NCBI GenBank assembly: GCA_019454205.1
Contig: CP075369.1
Location: 2,868,001 to 2,932,000, forward strand
DNA: 64,000 nt
Direction of reading: 5' to 3'
DNA from: Xanthobacteraceae bacterium
GTDB taxonomy: Bacteria > Pseudomonadota > Alphaproteobacteria > Rhizobiales > Xanthobacteraceae
The notes under the pieces were generated by a model that was not told where the DNA came from, did not search any database, and worked only from the letters and a program-made list of their open reading frames with translations. This document shows positions 47,437 through 55,748 of this stretch, in pieces; position 1 is the first letter of the stretch; each line of letters opens with the position of its first letter. A program made the position numbers and the translations under genes.

Positions 47437-48459
47437 ACGCCTCACCCTTGCGATCATCCGCTCCACGTTCTCGACCGGCGTTTCCTTCCGGATGCCGTGG
47501 CCGAGATTGAAGATGTGCCGCGTTCCCCGCAAATCCGCCAACACATTATCGACAGACTTATCCAACGCTTCACCTCCGGCAATCAGCGCCAAAGGGTCGA
47601 GATTTCCTTGCAGCGCGAGCTTCTCCCCGAAGTTCACAGCCATTTCCTTGCGATCCGTAATCCAGTCGAAACCGACTGCCGTTGCCTGCGCCGCCTCGGC
47701 AACCTTCTTTGTGTTCGCAAGCGACGCGCCTTTCGGAAACACGATGATCTTCGCGCCGGGTACCTCCGCGCGAACCAGCCGCGCGATTTCCGCAACCGGC
47801 TTCACGCACCATTTCTCGAACGAAACGGTATCCAGCACGCCTGACCAGGTATCGAAAATCTGCACCACATCGGCGCCCGCGCGAAGCTGACCGATCAGGT
47901 GATGCGCGGAAGCCTTCACCAGCCGGTCGATGATTTCCTGAAACAGCGCTTCCTCTTGCATGGCGAGCAGCCGCGCCGGCGCTTGATCTTCGGTACCTCG
48001 TCCGGCCACCAGATAGGTCGCAACCGTCCACGGCGCGCCGCAGAAGCCGATCAACGCGGTTTCGCCCGGCAAAGCCGCTTTCGTCTGTGCGAGCGCCTCA
48101 TAGACACGCTCAACGATATTACGATCCAGCGCTTCGCCGAATCTCGCGAACGACGCGCGATCGTTCACCGGCTCCAGCCGTGGGCCTTCGCCTTCCTCGA
48201 ACCACAGCTTCGCACCAAGCGCGTACGGAACGATCAGGATATCGGAGAAAATAATCGCCGCATCGAACTGAAAGCGACGGATCGGCTGCAACGTCACTTC
48301 GGAAGCAAGTGCGGGATTGAGGCAAAGATCAACGAAGCCGCCGGCCTGCGCACGCGTTGCGCGATATTCGGGAAGATAACGCCCTGCCTGCCGCATCATC
48401 CAGAGCGGCGGTACCGCGAACTTCTCGCCGTCCAGAACGCGGAGGAACTTTCCCTTCAC
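47431..48459 (-). CDS. hemE: Uroporphyrinogen decarboxylase
   Basis: 342 residues. It decarboxylates the four acetate side chains of uroporphyrinogen III to coproporphyrinogen III. The N-terminal PPLWMMRQAGRYLPEYR signature is at about 17-33, GFCGAPWTVATYLV is near 138-151, and the C-terminal NLGHGIRKETPVENV near 318-332 is intact. The start is GTG 48459 with AAGGAAA upstream. In alphaproteobacteria hemE commonly borders the chromosomal origin; the repeats described at 48480-48554 lie directly in its 5' flank. Confidence 0.96.
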   Translation of the reverse strand: MKGKFLRVLDGEKFAVPPLWMMRQAGRYLPEYRATRAQAGGFVDLCLNPALASEVTLQPIRRFQFDAAIIFSDILIVPYALGAKLWFEEGEGPRLEPVNDRASFARFGEALDRNIVERVYEALAQTKAALPGETALIGFCGAPWTVATYLVAGRGTEDQAPARLLAMQEEALFQEIIDRLVKASAHHLIGQLRAGADVVQIFDTWSGVLDTVSFEKWCVKPVAEIARLVRAEVPGAKIIVFPKGASLANTKKVAEAAQATAVGFDWITDRKEMAVNFGEKLALQGNLDPLALIAGGEALDKSVDNVLADLRGTRHIFNLGHGIRKETPVENVERMIARVRRA

Positions 48460-48784
48460 GTCGCGATTTCCTTCCCTGAAAAGAATCTTTTCTAGAATCT
48501 TTTGTAGAGTCTTATTGACCCCTCGAATCCGTGGACAAACCTTTCCTCCACGGACTTCTCCATCCCTTCAACAATTCACGCAGTTCACAACCGCCTTGAA
48601 GCGCGCTCCTGCATGTACTTCCTCATCTTCCATAGCGAATTCCCGTTGTGCACAGACAGGGTCAATTTTGACGCGCGCGAAATAGTTATCCGCCCTGACC
48701 GGCCGCTATCCCCGGCCGCCCTTGCGCCGGGCAAAACGGCGTGGCCTTCTCCCCAGCAATTCACAGTTCGATGGATGTTCCGCC
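48460..48784. other. Candidate chromosomal origin of replication (oriC) in the hemE-ppsR gap
   Basis: 325 non-coding bases between divergent hemE and ppsR. Contents in order: three 12-bp-period direct repeats (48482-48517), an inverted repeat TCCGTGGA/TCCACGGA (48528-48535, 48547-48554), and DnaA-box-like 9-mers TTGTCCACG (minus, 48530-48538), TTGTGCACA (48646-48654) and TTATCCGCC (48686-48694), each two mismatches from TTATCCACA. hemE-linked origins are established in Caulobacter and Sinorhizobium. The parAB genes and parS-like sites lie 6-11 kb away, and gene orientation switches here. Confidence 0.5.
48482..48517. repeat. Three tandem AT-rich 12-mers (possible unwinding element)
   Basis: AGAATCTTTT at 48482 and 48494 and AGAGTCTTAT at 48506 recur with an exact 12-base period. 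They are reminiscent of the 13-mer unwinding repeats in E. coli oriC. They lie 23 bases upstream of the hemE start. Confidence 0.75.
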
Positions 48785-49630
48785 GTGACGTCGAAAACGG
48801 AAAGCTATTTCCATCTCCACCTCGTTTCCGACGCGACCGGCGAGACGTTGCTGGCGGTCGGCCGCGCGGCCTCGGCGCAATATTCGACCGTTTCGCCGAT
48901 CGAGCATGTGTATCCGCTGATCCGGAACGTGAAGCAGCTCGAGCCGGTGCTGGCCGATATCGAGGCCCGGCCCGGTATCGTGCTCTATACGCTGGTGGAC
49001 CCGGTATTGAATGACCGGCTTGAGAGCTTCTGTCAGGAGAAAAGTATTCCGTGCCTCTCGATTCTAAGCCCCGTATTGAACCTGTTTCAGGCTTATCTCG
49101 GAACCGAAACGACCCCGCGCGTGGGCGGCCAGCACATGCTGAATGCCGAATATTTCCGCCGGATCGACGCGCTCAACTACACCCTGATGCATGACGACGG
49201 GCAGCACGTGGAAAACCTCGACGAAGCCGACGTGGTGCTGATCGGGATTTCCCGGACCTCGAAAACCCCGACCAGCATTTATCTCGCGAACCGCGGCATC
49301 AAGACCGCGAACGTGCCCCTCGTGCCGGGGATCGAGCCGCCGTCCGAACTCGACCATATAAAGAAGCCGCTGGTGGTCGGGCTGATCGCCAGCCCGGAGC
49401 GCATCGTCCAGATCCGCCAGAACCGTCTGCTCGGCCTGAACGCGCATCAGGCCGACTCGAATTATGTGGACCGCCACTCGGTGTCCGATGAGATCGCACT
49501 CTCGAAAAAACTCTGCGCGGCCCACAACTGGCCGATCATCGATGTGACGCGCCGCTCCATCGAGGAAACCGCCGCCGCGGTGATCTCGTTGTTGCAGGAT
49601 CGCCGCCGCGAAGGCGCACCCACGACATGA
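48785..49630 (+). CDS. ppsR: Pyruvate,phosphate dikinase regulatory protein (kinase/phosphotransferase)
   Basis: 281-residue DUF299 protein that inactivates or reactivates PPDK or PEP synthase by ADP-dependent phosphorylation and Pi-dependent dephosphorylation of a Thr. The P-loop-like GISRTSKTPTSIYLANRG lies near 155-172, and LHLVSDATGETLLAVGRAA near the start is family-specific. GTG 48785 was chosen; longer in-frame extension to 48722 has no family support. Its stop overlaps maf by four bases, heading the maf-aroE-coaE-dnaQ operon. Confidence 0.94.
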   Translation: MTSKTESYFHLHLVSDATGETLLAVGRAASAQYSTVSPIEHVYPLIRNVKQLEPVLADIEARPGIVLYTLVDPVLNDRLESFCQEKSIPCLSILSPVLNLFQAYLGTETTPRVGGQHMLNAEYFRRIDALNYTLMHDDGQHVENLDEADVVLIGISRTSKTPTSIYLANRGIKTANVPLVPGIEPPSELDHIKKPLVVGLIASPERIVQIRQNRLLGLNAHQADSNYVDRHSVSDEIALSKKLCAAHNWPIIDVTRRSIEETAAAVISLLQDRRREGAPTT

Positions 49631-50238
49631 CGCTCTGGATCGCAGAACCGCTGGTGCTTGCCTCCAAAAGCGCGCCGCGCCGCATGCTGCTCGAAGCGGC
49701 GGGGATTCCGCTCGTGATTGATCCCGCCGACATCGACGAACGCGCAGCCGAAGCGGCTTCGCCGCGGGAAGCAGCGAAGCCCGACGGCGCGGCACTTCTG
49801 CTCGCACGCGAAAAGGCGCGCGAAACCTCGCGGCGGCAAAAAGGAAAACTCGTGCTTGGCGCGGACCAGACGCTTGCGCTCGGCGAGCGCCGCTATTCCA
49901 AACCGAAATCGCTCGACGGCGCGCGCGAGCAATTACTTTCACTCTCCGGCAAGACCCACGCGCTTCACTCCGGGATTGCGCTGGTGCGCGACGGCGACGT
50001 GGTGTTTGAAACCGTCTCCACGGCGCACCTCACCATACATGCGATGAGCGGCAATTTTCTCGATGCCTATCTCGCGAGCTCGGGCGAGCGTGTGATGTCG
50101 AGCGTCGGCGGTTATCAGCTGGAGAGTTTCGGTGTGCATCTCTTCGAGAAGATCGAAGGCGATCACTTCACGATTCTCGGCATGCCCTTGCTGCCGCTGC
50201 TCGCCTATTGCCGCAAGGCCGGGCTGGTCGTGTCGTGA
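49627..50238 (+). CDS. maf: Maf-type nucleoside triphosphate pyrophosphatase
   Basis: 203 residues. LVLASKSAPRRMLLEAAG is the Maf nucleotide-binding motif, and GADQTLALGERRYSKP contains the catalytic Asp. Maf proteins hydrolyse non-canonical or modified NTPs to NMP and PPi. The second half contains SGERVMSSVGGYQLESFG. ATG overlaps the ppsR stop (ATGA), and its own stop overlaps aroE (GTGA). Confidence 0.93.
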   Translation: MTLWIAEPLVLASKSAPRRMLLEAAGIPLVIDPADIDERAAEAASPREAAKPDGAALLLAREKARETSRRQKGKLVLGADQTLALGERRYSKPKSLDGAREQLLSLSGKTHALHSGIALVRDGDVVFETVSTAHLTIHAMSGNFLDAYLASSGERVMSSVGGYQLESFGVHLFEKIEGDHFTILGMPLLPLLAYCRKAGLVVS

Positions 50239-51077
50239 CGAAACGCGCCTGCGTCATCGGGTATCCCATCGCGCATTCGCGCTCTCCGCTGATTCATAAC
50301 TACTGGCTGAAGCAGCACGGCATCGACGGCGAATATGTGCGCCATGAAGTGAAGCCGGACGAGATTGATGCGTTTCTCCGGAATTTTTCCTCGAGCGGAT
50401 TTGCCGGCTGTAACGTAACCATTCCGCACAAGGAAGCCGCAGCAAGGCACGCAATCGAATCGACGCCTGTCGTGCGCGCGCTTGGCGTCGCGAATACGTT
50501 GTGGCTCGATAACGGAATGCTGCGCGCCGACAATACCGACGTGCGTGGCTTCCTCGCACATCTCGAAGACTCGCTTCCCGGCTGGGCGAAGCAAACCACA
50601 CATGCCGTTATTCTCGGCGCGGGCGGCGCGGCCCGCGCCGTGGCCTACGGCTTGAAGGAAAGCGGCGTCGAAAAGCTGACCATCGTAAACCGTTCGCGCG
50701 AGCGCGCGGAGCAACTGGTTCGCGAAATAAAAATCGAAGCGAACATCGCAAACTCCAACGATGTTGAAGCATCGCTTTTCTCCGCGGATCTTCTCGTCAA
50801 CACGACTTCGCTTGGCATGAAGGGCCAGCCGCCGCTCGAAATAAATCTTTCTTCAATGAAAAAAACTGCTGCCGTCTATGATCTCGTCTATGCGCCGCTC
50901 GAAACCGCGCTGCTTAGTCAGGCGAGGGAACGCGGACTGAAGGCAATCGACGGCCTTGGCATGTTGCTGCACCAGGCGGTGCCCGGCTTCGAAAAATGGT
51001 TCGGCGTATTGCCGCAAGTGACGAAAGAACTGCGCGCGCTCATCGTCGCCGACCTCGAAAAAGACGCCCCCAGATGA
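50235..51077 (+). CDS. aroE: Shikimate dehydrogenase
   Basis: 280 residues. NADP-dependent reduction of 3-dehydroshikimate in aromatic amino-acid synthesis. The shikimate-binding GYPIAHSRSPLIHNYW is at 8-23; catalytic Lys is in NVTIPHKEAA near 65 and Asp in ADNTDVRGF near 102. The Rossmann loop is LGAGGAARAVAYGL near 130. GTG 50235 overlaps the maf stop, and the 3' end overlaps coaE by four bases. Tight coupling suggests one operon. Confidence 0.95.
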   Translation: MTKRACVIGYPIAHSRSPLIHNYWLKQHGIDGEYVRHEVKPDEIDAFLRNFSSSGFAGCNVTIPHKEAAARHAIESTPVVRALGVANTLWLDNGMLRADNTDVRGFLAHLEDSLPGWAKQTTHAVILGAGGAARAVAYGLKESGVEKLTIVNRSRERAEQLVREIKIEANIANSNDVEASLFSADLLVNTTSLGMKGQPPLEINLSSMKKTAAVYDLVYAPLETALLSQARERGLKAIDGLGMLLHQAVPGFEKWFGVLPQVTKELRALIVADLEKDAPR

Positions 51078-51679
51078 AGATTCTCGGCCTCACCGGCTCC
51101 ATCGGCATGGGCAAAAGCACGACCGCACAGATGTTTTCGGAAGCAGGCGTGCCGGTGTTCGACGCCGATGCCGCCGTGCACGAACTCTATAAAGGAGAGG
51201 CCGCGCCGCTGATCGAGGCGGCATTCCCCGGCACGACGAACAACGGTGCGGTGGACCGCGAAGCGCTCTCGAAGCAGGTTGTCGGCAAGCCCGCCGAACT
51301 CACGCGCCTCGAAAAGATCGTGCATCCGCTGGTCGGGAAGCTGCGCGCGCAATTCATGGAACAGGCAAAAGCGGGCGGCGCAAAGGCCGTGCTGCTCGAC
51401 ATCCCGCTGCTGTTTGAAACCGGCGATCCCTCGAAGTTCGACGCGGTCGTGGTGGTGAGTGCGCCGGAAGCCGTGCAGCGGGCACGCGTTCTCGCGCGCC
51501 CGGGGATGACGGCGGAAAAGTTCGAGGCCATCCTTGCGCGTCAAACCCCCGATTCGGAAAAACGCGCGCGCGCGGATTTCGTGATCGACACGGGGCAGGG
51601 ACTCGAATTCGCCCGAAACCGGGTGAATGAAGTGCTCTCGGAAGTGTTGCGTCCCGGCTGGCGCAAGAAGGAAAACTAG
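51074..51679 (+). CDS. coaE: Dephospho-CoA kinase
   Basis: 201 residues. It phosphorylates the ribose 3'-OH of dephospho-CoA, the last step in CoA synthesis. P-loop GLTGSIGMGKSTTAQMF occupies 5-21; DADAAVHELY is the substrate-binding Asp region near 31-40, and DIPLLFETG near 110 is conserved. ATG 51074 overlaps the aroE stop (ATGA). dnaQ starts at the next base after the stop. Confidence 0.96.
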   Translation: MKILGLTGSIGMGKSTTAQMFSEAGVPVFDADAAVHELYKGEAAPLIEAAFPGTTNNGAVDREALSKQVVGKPAELTRLEKIVHPLVGKLRAQFMEQAKAGGAKAVLLDIPLLFETGDPSKFDAVVVVSAPEAVQRARVLARPGMTAEKFEAILARQTPDSEKRARADFVIDTGQGLEFARNRVNEVLSEVLRPGWRKKEN

Positions 51680-52387
51680 ATGCGCGAAATCGTATTCGAT
51701 ACGGAAACCACCGGCTTCGACCCGGCGACCGGCGACCGCATCGTCGAGATCGGTTGCGTCGAATTGCTTAACCGCATTCCCACCGGCGCGACCTTTCACG
51801 CCTACATCAACCCCGAACGCGACATGCCCCCGCAGGCCGAGGCGGTGCACGGCCTGAGCGAGGAGTTTCTCTCCGACAAGCCAGTCTTCGCCGAAGTCGC
51901 GGAAAAGTTTCTGGAGTTCATCGGCGACGCGAAACTCATCGCGCACAACGCCGGATTCGACATGACCTTCATCGAATACGAATTGAAGAAGTGTGGACTA
52001 CCCGTGCCCTCGCGCGACCGCGTGATCGACACGCTGGCGCTTGCGCGCCGCAAGCATCCCGGCGGCGGCAACAAGCTCGACGATCTCTGCGCGCGTTACG
52101 GTATCGACAATTCGCGCCGTACCAAGCACGGCGCGCTGCTCGACGCCGAGTTGCTTGCGGAAGTTTATGCGGAATTGAACGGCGGCCGTCAGGCCGGCTT
52201 CAATCTGGTCGAGGAAGTCCGCATTACGCAGACGACGGCCGTGGTGTCTACGTCTGCGCGTCGTGCGGCGCGAGAATCGAAACTCTCGAATGCGGAAGCC
52301 GAAGCGCACGCGAATTTCATCGGCGGCCTTGGCGAGAAGGCGGTCTGGCTCGATTATCTGGACGGCGCGAAGAAGACCGCGCGCTGA
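51680..52387 (+). CDS. dnaQ: DNA polymerase III epsilon (proofreading) subunit
   Basis: 235-residue 3'-5' exonuclease. Exo I FDTETTGFDP is at 6-15, Exo II HNAGFDMTFIEYE near 91-103, and Exo III has HGALLDAELLAEVY near 152-165, containing the catalytic His and Asp. The C-terminal region binds the alpha subunit. It starts directly after coaE and converges on secB with a 9-base gap, ending the ppsR-maf-aroE-coaE-dnaQ operon. Confidence 0.96.
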   Translation: MREIVFDTETTGFDPATGDRIVEIGCVELLNRIPTGATFHAYINPERDMPPQAEAVHGLSEEFLSDKPVFAEVAEKFLEFIGDAKLIAHNAGFDMTFIEYELKKCGLPVPSRDRVIDTLALARRKHPGGGNKLDDLCARYGIDNSRRTKHGALLDAELLAEVYAELNGGRQAGFNLVEEVRITQTTAVVSTSARRAARESKLSNAEAEAHANFIGGLGEKAVWLDYLDGAKKTAR

Positions 52388-52396
52388 TTTTCAGAT

Positions 52397-52897
52397 TTAC
52401 GAAGGCTTTGCTGCGCCGGGAGCGCCGGCGGCCCCAACCATCTTGGCCTGATACAGCGCGCCGAAATCCACCGGCTGCAGCATGATCGGCGGGAAGCCAC
52501 CGCTGGACACCGACTCCGCCACGATCTGCCGCACGAACGGGAAAAGCTGCCGCGGACATTCGATCAGCACCAGCGGCTGCACGTTTTCCTTCGGCACATT
52601 GCTCAGGCGGAATACGCCCGCATAAACCAGTTCGAGCACGAACAGCACACGCTTCGCGGTCTTGTCCTCGGCCTTCACCTCGACGCTCAGCTCGACCTCG
52701 AAATCGTTCTCGGCGAGCGCCTTGGCGTTCACGTTGATTTGAATGTCGATGGCCGGCTGCTGCTGCGGCGGTGCCATCAGCGATTGCGGCGCGTTCGGAT
52801 TCTCGAAGGAGAGATCCTTCACATATTGTCCGAGGATCAAGAGGCCGGGAGCCTTGGTCTCGCCGGAACCGCCGTTCTGTCCGCTCATCGTATCCAT
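52397..52897 (-). CDS. secB: Protein-export chaperone SecB
   Basis: 166 residues. The tetrameric SecB chaperone keeps preproteins unfolded and hands them to SecA. LILGQYVKDLSFENPNAP near 20-37, LELVYAGVFRLSN and CPRQLFPFVRQIVAESVSSGGFPP near 114-137 are family blocks. Two ATG starts are possible (52897 and 52888); neither has a strong ribosome site. In rhizobia secB sits between dnaQ and a Tim44-like gene, as here. Confidence 0.95.
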   Translation of the reverse strand: MDTMSGQNGGSGETKAPGLLILGQYVKDLSFENPNAPQSLMAPPQQQPAIDIQINVNAKALAENDFEVELSVEVKAEDKTAKRVLFVLELVYAGVFRLSNVPKENVQPLVLIECPRQLFPFVRQIVAESVSSGGFPPIMLQPVDFGALYQAKMVGAAGAPGAAKPS

Positions 52898-53142
52898 CCG
52901 CTGTGGCGCTTGCGTGCCGCGCCGGGTGAGGGCGGGTCGCTACCATGCGGCCCGATGGGGCACAAGAAAGCCCCTTTCCTGCGAAATACAGTCTGTTGGC
53001 GCGGCAAGGGGGATCGTTTACGCTCCCCGTTGGTTATGCCGCAGGGTTGAAACGCAGCCTGAGGCTGGAAACCGTTGCGAAAACCCCCATATTCCGGCGG
53101 GAAAGCGCGAACCAGGGCCGCTTTGGCGGGATCGATAAAGCG

Positions 53143-53859
53143 ATGAACGGCGTCTTCGACATCTACACGATCATCTTCCTCGCCCTGGCGGTATTCATCT
53201 TCCTGCGCTTGCGCAGCGTGCTGGGTACACGAACCGGCCGCGAGCGCCCGCCCTACGACCCGTATTCCGCGCGCGAAACGGTCAAACCGGCGACTGCGCC
53301 GGATAAGCCGATTCCTTCGCCGCGCACCGAAGAAACCGCGGCCCGCCGTGAAACCGAGCGCGAACCCATCACCGGCGACCGCTGGGCCGGCATTGCCGCC
53401 GCGGGTACGCCGCTCGCGGCCGGTCTCAGCGCCATCGCTGCCGTCGATCGCAGCTTCGACGCAAAATCCTTCCTCGAAGGCGCGAAGGGTGCGTACGAAC
53501 TGATCGTCACTTCGTTTGCGCAGGGCGACCGCAAGACGTTGCGCAACCTGCTTGGCAAGGACCTGTTCGAAGAATTCGCCGCCGCGCTCAACGATCGCGA
53601 AGCGAAGGGACAGAAGATGGAAACCCGCTTCGTCTCGCTCGACAAGGCGGAACTGACGAATGCCGTGCTCGAAGGCCGCGAGGCGCAGGTGACGGTCAGC
53701 TTCGTTGCGACCCTCGTCTCGATCACGCGCGACAAGGACGGCAACATCGTCGACGGCAGCGCCGACGGCCTGACCGAAACCGCCGATGTGTGGACGTTCG
53801 CGCGCGACGTAACCGCCGCGGATCCGAACTGGAAGCTCGTCGAGAACGAAGCGCCGTAA
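53143..53859 (+). CDS. Tim44-like (TimA) inner-membrane-associated protein
   Basis: 238 residues. One N-terminal transmembrane helix (about 4-22) is followed by a Pro/Arg-rich linker and a Tim44-like domain (about 100-235: FLEGAKGAYELIVTSFAQGDRKTLRNLL and VDGSADGLTETADVWTFARD). Alphaproteobacterial TimA resembles the mitochondrial Tim44 of the import motor; its bacterial role is not established. ATG 53143 is the start; the longer opening from 52945 has no hydrophobic or family content. mltA begins four bases after the stop. Confidence 0.88.
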   Translation: MNGVFDIYTIIFLALAVFIFLRLRSVLGTRTGRERPPYDPYSARETVKPATAPDKPIPSPRTEETAARRETEREPITGDRWAGIAAAGTPLAAGLSAIAAVDRSFDAKSFLEGAKGAYELIVTSFAQGDRKTLRNLLGKDLFEEFAAALNDREAKGQKMETRFVSLDKAELTNAVLEGREAQVTVSFVATLVSITRDKDGNIVDGSADGLTETADVWTFARDVTAADPNWKLVENEAP

Positions 53860-53863
53860 TCGC

Positions 53864-55183
53864 ATGGCGCCGGTCGCGGCCAAGCGCAGTCTTCTTCTTT
53901 CCCTACTTCTGCTCGCGGGCGGTGCCATGTCGGCCGCCGCGCATCCCAACGTGCTCGGTTTCGCCGACGCCGAATATCAGTTTGTCTCCTTCTCCGAACT
54001 GAACGGCTGGGCCGAGGACGATCACACGCAGGTCTTCGCGGGCTTTCGCAAAAGTTGCGAAAGAATTCTCAAAGGCCGCGACCAGCCCGGCGACCGGCCA
54101 ATGGAAAAAGCGCTGCGCGCGGTGTGTCCGCGCGCGCTGGCCGTGCCGAAGGAAGCGGACGCGGCCACGATAAAAAAGTTTCTCGAAGAAAACTTTCGGC
54201 CCGTGCTGATCTCGAAACTCGGCGAGGGCACCGGCTTGCTTACCGGCTATTACGAACCCGAAGTCGAGGGCAGCCGCGAGCTGACGAAAGGTTTTACGTA
54301 TCCGCTCTATCGCCGCCCGCCGGAATTGATTTCGAAAGCACGTCTTGGTTTGCGCAACTTCCGCCCCGGCTTTCCCAGCACGGCAGGAGCAGGCCATCGC
54401 GTGAACGGCAAGTTCACGGACTATCACGACCGCGCTGCGATCGAGGATGGCGCGCTTGCGAACCGCGGCCTCGAAATCGTCTGGCTACGCGACCCGGCGG
54501 AAGCCTTCTTCATCCAGATTCAAGGCTCGGCTCGCATTCGCCTGACCGACGGCACCATGATGCGCGTGAACTATTCCGCGCATAACGGTCATCCCTATAC
54601 GGCCATCGGCCGCCCGCTGGTGGAGAAGGGCATCCTGCTTCGCGAAGAACTCTCGATGGAAAACATCCGCATGTTCATCGCGGAGAATCCGGAAGAAGGC
54701 CGCGAACTGATGCGCATGAACCGCGCCTTCACGTTCTTTCGCGTGATCGACAACCTGCCGCCGGAATCGGAAGCAGTTGGCGCGCAAGGCATTCCACTGG
54801 TGAAGGATCGCTCGATCGCGGTCGATCAAAAGCTGCACGTCTACGGTTCGCTGTTCTGGATCGAATCGAGCCTGCATTTCGAGAACACGAAGCAGCCGCA
54901 GGCGTTCAATCACCTGATGGTCGCGCAGGATACCGGCTCGGCGATTCTCGGTGTTGCGCGTGCCGATATTTATTTCGGCGGCGGCGCGGAAGCCGGTGCG
55001 CGCGCGGGCCGCATCCGCAATCCGGGGAAATTTTTTCTTCTCGTTCCGAACGAGATCGACCCGGTGAAGATCGCGGCGAGCGAGAATATTCCCGAACCTG
55101 AACCGCGCCCGAAATCGGAGAAAGAAGAAAAGAAAGAACCGCCGAAGGCACAAGCGCAGCCGAAAGGCGCGAAGAAAAAATGA
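53864..55183 (+). CDS. mltA: Membrane-bound lytic transglycosylase A
   Basis: 439 residues with a signal peptide (about 1-26, no lipobox Cys). The MltA domain has LTGYYEPEVEGSR near 126-138, and the 3D domain VAQDTGSAILGVARADIYFGGG contains the catalytic Asp of the DIY motif. It cleaves glycan strands of peptidoglycan to anhydromuropeptides. The Lys/Glu/Pro-rich tail is unusual but low-complexity. The end overlaps the Smr gene by four bases. Confidence 0.94.
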   Translation: MAPVAAKRSLLLSLLLLAGGAMSAAAHPNVLGFADAEYQFVSFSELNGWAEDDHTQVFAGFRKSCERILKGRDQPGDRPMEKALRAVCPRALAVPKEADAATIKKFLEENFRPVLISKLGEGTGLLTGYYEPEVEGSRELTKGFTYPLYRRPPELISKARLGLRNFRPGFPSTAGAGHRVNGKFTDYHDRAAIEDGALANRGLEIVWLRDPAEAFFIQIQGSARIRLTDGTMMRVNYSAHNGHPYTAIGRPLVEKGILLREELSMENIRMFIAENPEEGRELMRMNRAFTFFRVIDNLPPESEAVGAQGIPLVKDRSIAVDQKLHVYGSLFWIESSLHFENTKQPQAFNHLMVAQDTGSAILGVARADIYFGGGAEAGARAGRIRNPGKFFLLVPNEIDPVKIAASENIPEPEPRPKSEKEEKKEPPKAQAQPKGAKKK

Positions 55184-55737
55184 GCGGCGGCGGGAAAAAA
55201 CGCGGGCTTAGCGGCGAGGACCGCTCGCTCTGGGAAGAGATCGCGAAATCCATCAAGCCGTTGCCCGGCCGCCGCACCAAGATCGGCGACGAACCTGAAG
55301 CGCTGAGCGTTGATGATCAAACCAGAAAGGGCGCGTACAAGCCGCCGCGTCCGCTCGTGCGCGTGGAGCCGAAAGCGCCGCCGCAACCGCCGCTTGCTCC
55401 CATCGACCGCCGCCTCAAGCAACGCTTGTCCCGCGGCAGCGCGGAGATTGATGCGCGCCTCGATCTGCATGGCCACACGCAGGCGGAAGCAAAGACGCGG
55501 CTGCACCGCTTTCTCGAAACCGCGCAGACGCGCGGGCACGCGCTGGTGCTGGTGATTACCGGCAAGGGCAAACGCGACAGCGATGGCTGGTCTAGCGAAG
55601 GCGGCGTGCTGAAACGACAGGTGCCGCTATGGCTTTCGCTGCCGGAATTCCGCCCGCTGGTCGTGGGTTTCGAGCAGTCGGCGCAGCAGCACGGCGGTGC
55701 CGGTGCGCTCTATGTGCGCGTCCGCCGCCGCCGGTAA
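55180..55737 (+). CDS. Smr domain protein
   Basis: 185 residues. A variable N-terminal half precedes a C-terminal Smr domain (about 85-180) with DLHGHTQAEAKTRLHRF, containing the DxH motif, and VITGKGKRDSDGW with the TGxG motif. Smr domains are RNA or DNA endonuclease modules; family proteins act in ribosome rescue or DNA recombination control in other species. The start ATG overlaps the mltA stop. It converges on hslU. Confidence 0.9.
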   Translation: MSGGGKKRGLSGEDRSLWEEIAKSIKPLPGRRTKIGDEPEALSVDDQTRKGAYKPPRPLVRVEPKAPPQPPLAPIDRRLKQRLSRGSAEIDARLDLHGHTQAEAKTRLHRFLETAQTRGHALVLVITGKGKRDSDGWSSEGGVLKRQVPLWLSLPEFRPLVVGFEQSAQQHGGAGALYVRVRRRR

Positions 55738-55748
55738 CTACCGCTTCC

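Noticed and set aside
48613..49014. Plus-strand frame crossing the candidate origin and the start of ppsR
   Set aside because: Out of frame with ppsR and without motifs; the upstream portion is repeat-rich non-coding sequence.
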